Assembly (NCBI RefSeq): GCF_017916325.1
Contig: NC_090163.1
Location: 1,117,501 to 1,181,500 of the forward strand
From: Leishmania martiniquensis
Lineage: Eukaryota; Euglenozoa; Kinetoplastea; Trypanosomatida; Trypanosomatidae
Reading direction: 5' to 3'
DNA length: 64,000 bases
The notes under the pieces are model-generated. The model did no database searches, was not told the DNA's origin, and saw nothing but the letters and a program-made list of their open reading frames with translations. A program made the translations under genes and the position numbers. Below, in pieces: positions 63,163-64,000 of the stretch. The first letter of the stretch is position 1. Every line of letters begins with the position of its first letter.

Positions 63163-63853
63163 CAGCGCATTCAGGTGGCGATACCCGCTTAGCCCTGCTG
63201 AAAGGGTTTCACTCGATGTCCCCGCCGCCCTCTGAAGATACCAGGCGTTGCAAGGCTCCTGTTTTCTCGATACGTTACTTTGGCTACGTACATGTGCGGC
63301 TTCATGCGTCTCGCTGCGTCGATGTTATCTTTACTTTCTGTATGCACGGTTTCCCCGCCGCTAACGAGGTGCACTGCGGCTTCCTCGCTCCCCTTCCTTC
63401 TTCAGGCGCAGACGCATGAGACACCTCGTCAGCCCCGTGGGTGCTGTTCGAGTGGAACTGGATTCGCAGGCTGCGCGCCACAAGACACTGGCCCACATGT
63501 CAGGACGCATCTAGGCGGGGCAAGTGTGTGCCCAAGACCTGTCCCGCGAGCAGCATCATGCCTGCGTGATTTCTGTGGAACAAAATGATAGTGAGGTACT
63601 TTCTCGACCAGCCTCCCTGGCGATACATCCTTGCCGCGGCGTAAGGGAGACGGGCTGTGATCTTTGACAGAAGTTTGTCTTACAGGAGAAATGAGACCTG
63701 CTAGCTCAACGAAGATGAGGCGTGATTTGCTCCCCAAATGTGGAGGAGTGCTGTTCAAGCGCATGCGACTAGCACGAGCGTCAGCCACCTACATCACGTT
63801 CTTCTCCTCCCCTCACGCTTTCTCGTCTCACACACATCACAGTCGCCCGACAT
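63163..63853. other. Subtelomeric spacer next to the telomere
   Basis: About 0.7 kb of non-repetitive sequence with no gene I can support. It may contain telomere-associated conserved sequence, but I cannot confirm that by eye. Confidence 0.4.
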
Positions 63854-64000
63854 TTAGGGTTAGGGTTAGGGTTAAGGGTTAAGGGTTAAGGGTTAAGGGT
63901 TAAGGGTTAAGGGTTAAGGGTTAAGGGTTAAGGGTTAAGGGTTAAGGGTTAAGGGTTAAGGGTTAAGGGTTAAGGGTTAAGGGTTAAGGGTTAAGGGTTA
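63854..64000 (+). repeat. Telomere repeat: three TTAGGG hexamers, then eighteen TTAAGGG heptamers
   Basis: The G-rich strand runs 5' to 3' off the right end, as at a chromosome terminus. Bases 63854-63871 are three TTAGGG units, the standard trypanosomatid telomere repeat. From 63872 to 63997 there are eighteen perfect TTAAGGG units, then a partial unit of three bases. The heptamer is not the repeat known for this group. Confidence 0.95.

Overview
The window is the end of a chromosome from a trypanosomatid protozoan, most likely Leishmania or a close relative (Leishmaniinae). The evidence is intronless genes all on one strand, intergenic DNA rich in CA/GT microsatellites and polypyrimidine tracts (trans-splicing signals), trypanosomatid-type gene content, and a telomere repeat running off the right end. 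From memory, the run NADP-glutamate dehydrogenase, SPX/anion transporter, kinase, GNA1 and nucleoporin resembles the end of Leishmania chromosome 28; this is recollection, not a search result.

Every convincing gene lies on the minus strand, so the window is one polycistronic unit transcribed from the telomere-proximal side (right) towards the chromosome interior (left). From left to right: an inner-arm axonemal dynein heavy chain cut by the window edge (1-7584); an unrecognised helical protein; the Golgi tether subunit COG8; NADP-glutamate dehydrogenase; a 4.1 kb gap with small or decayed reading frames; a Pho91-type SPX/SLC13 transporter; a protein of unknown function; a CCCH zinc-finger protein; a WD40 protein that looks like U5 snRNP 40K; about 2.8 kb of decayed coding sequence (35.6-38.4 kb); three small proteins of unknown function, two probably mitochondrial; a NEK-like kinase; and glucosamine-6-phosphate N-acetyltransferase.

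Between 46.9 and 58.3 kb lie two large adjacent FG-repeat genes, both nucleoporin-like. The first has a coiled-coil-like head and two 75-bp tandem arrays. The second encodes 2258 residues with six unusual Cys4 fingers in three nearly identical modules and a 59-copy 60-bp array. A 0.52 kb dispersed repeat, possibly a SIDER-type retroposon remnant, occurs twice at about 99% identity, each time downstream of a coding gene.

Beyond 58.3 kb the DNA is AT-richer and carries one orphan gene and one broken one. A GC-rich subtelomeric stretch with frameshifted coding remnants follows (61.8-63.2 kb). The telomere tract changes from three TTAGGG hexamers to a uniform array of TTAAGGG heptamers, which is the most surprising feature here. 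Gene starts were set by checking for a real ATG; several nominal open frames begin at GTG and were trimmed or downgraded.
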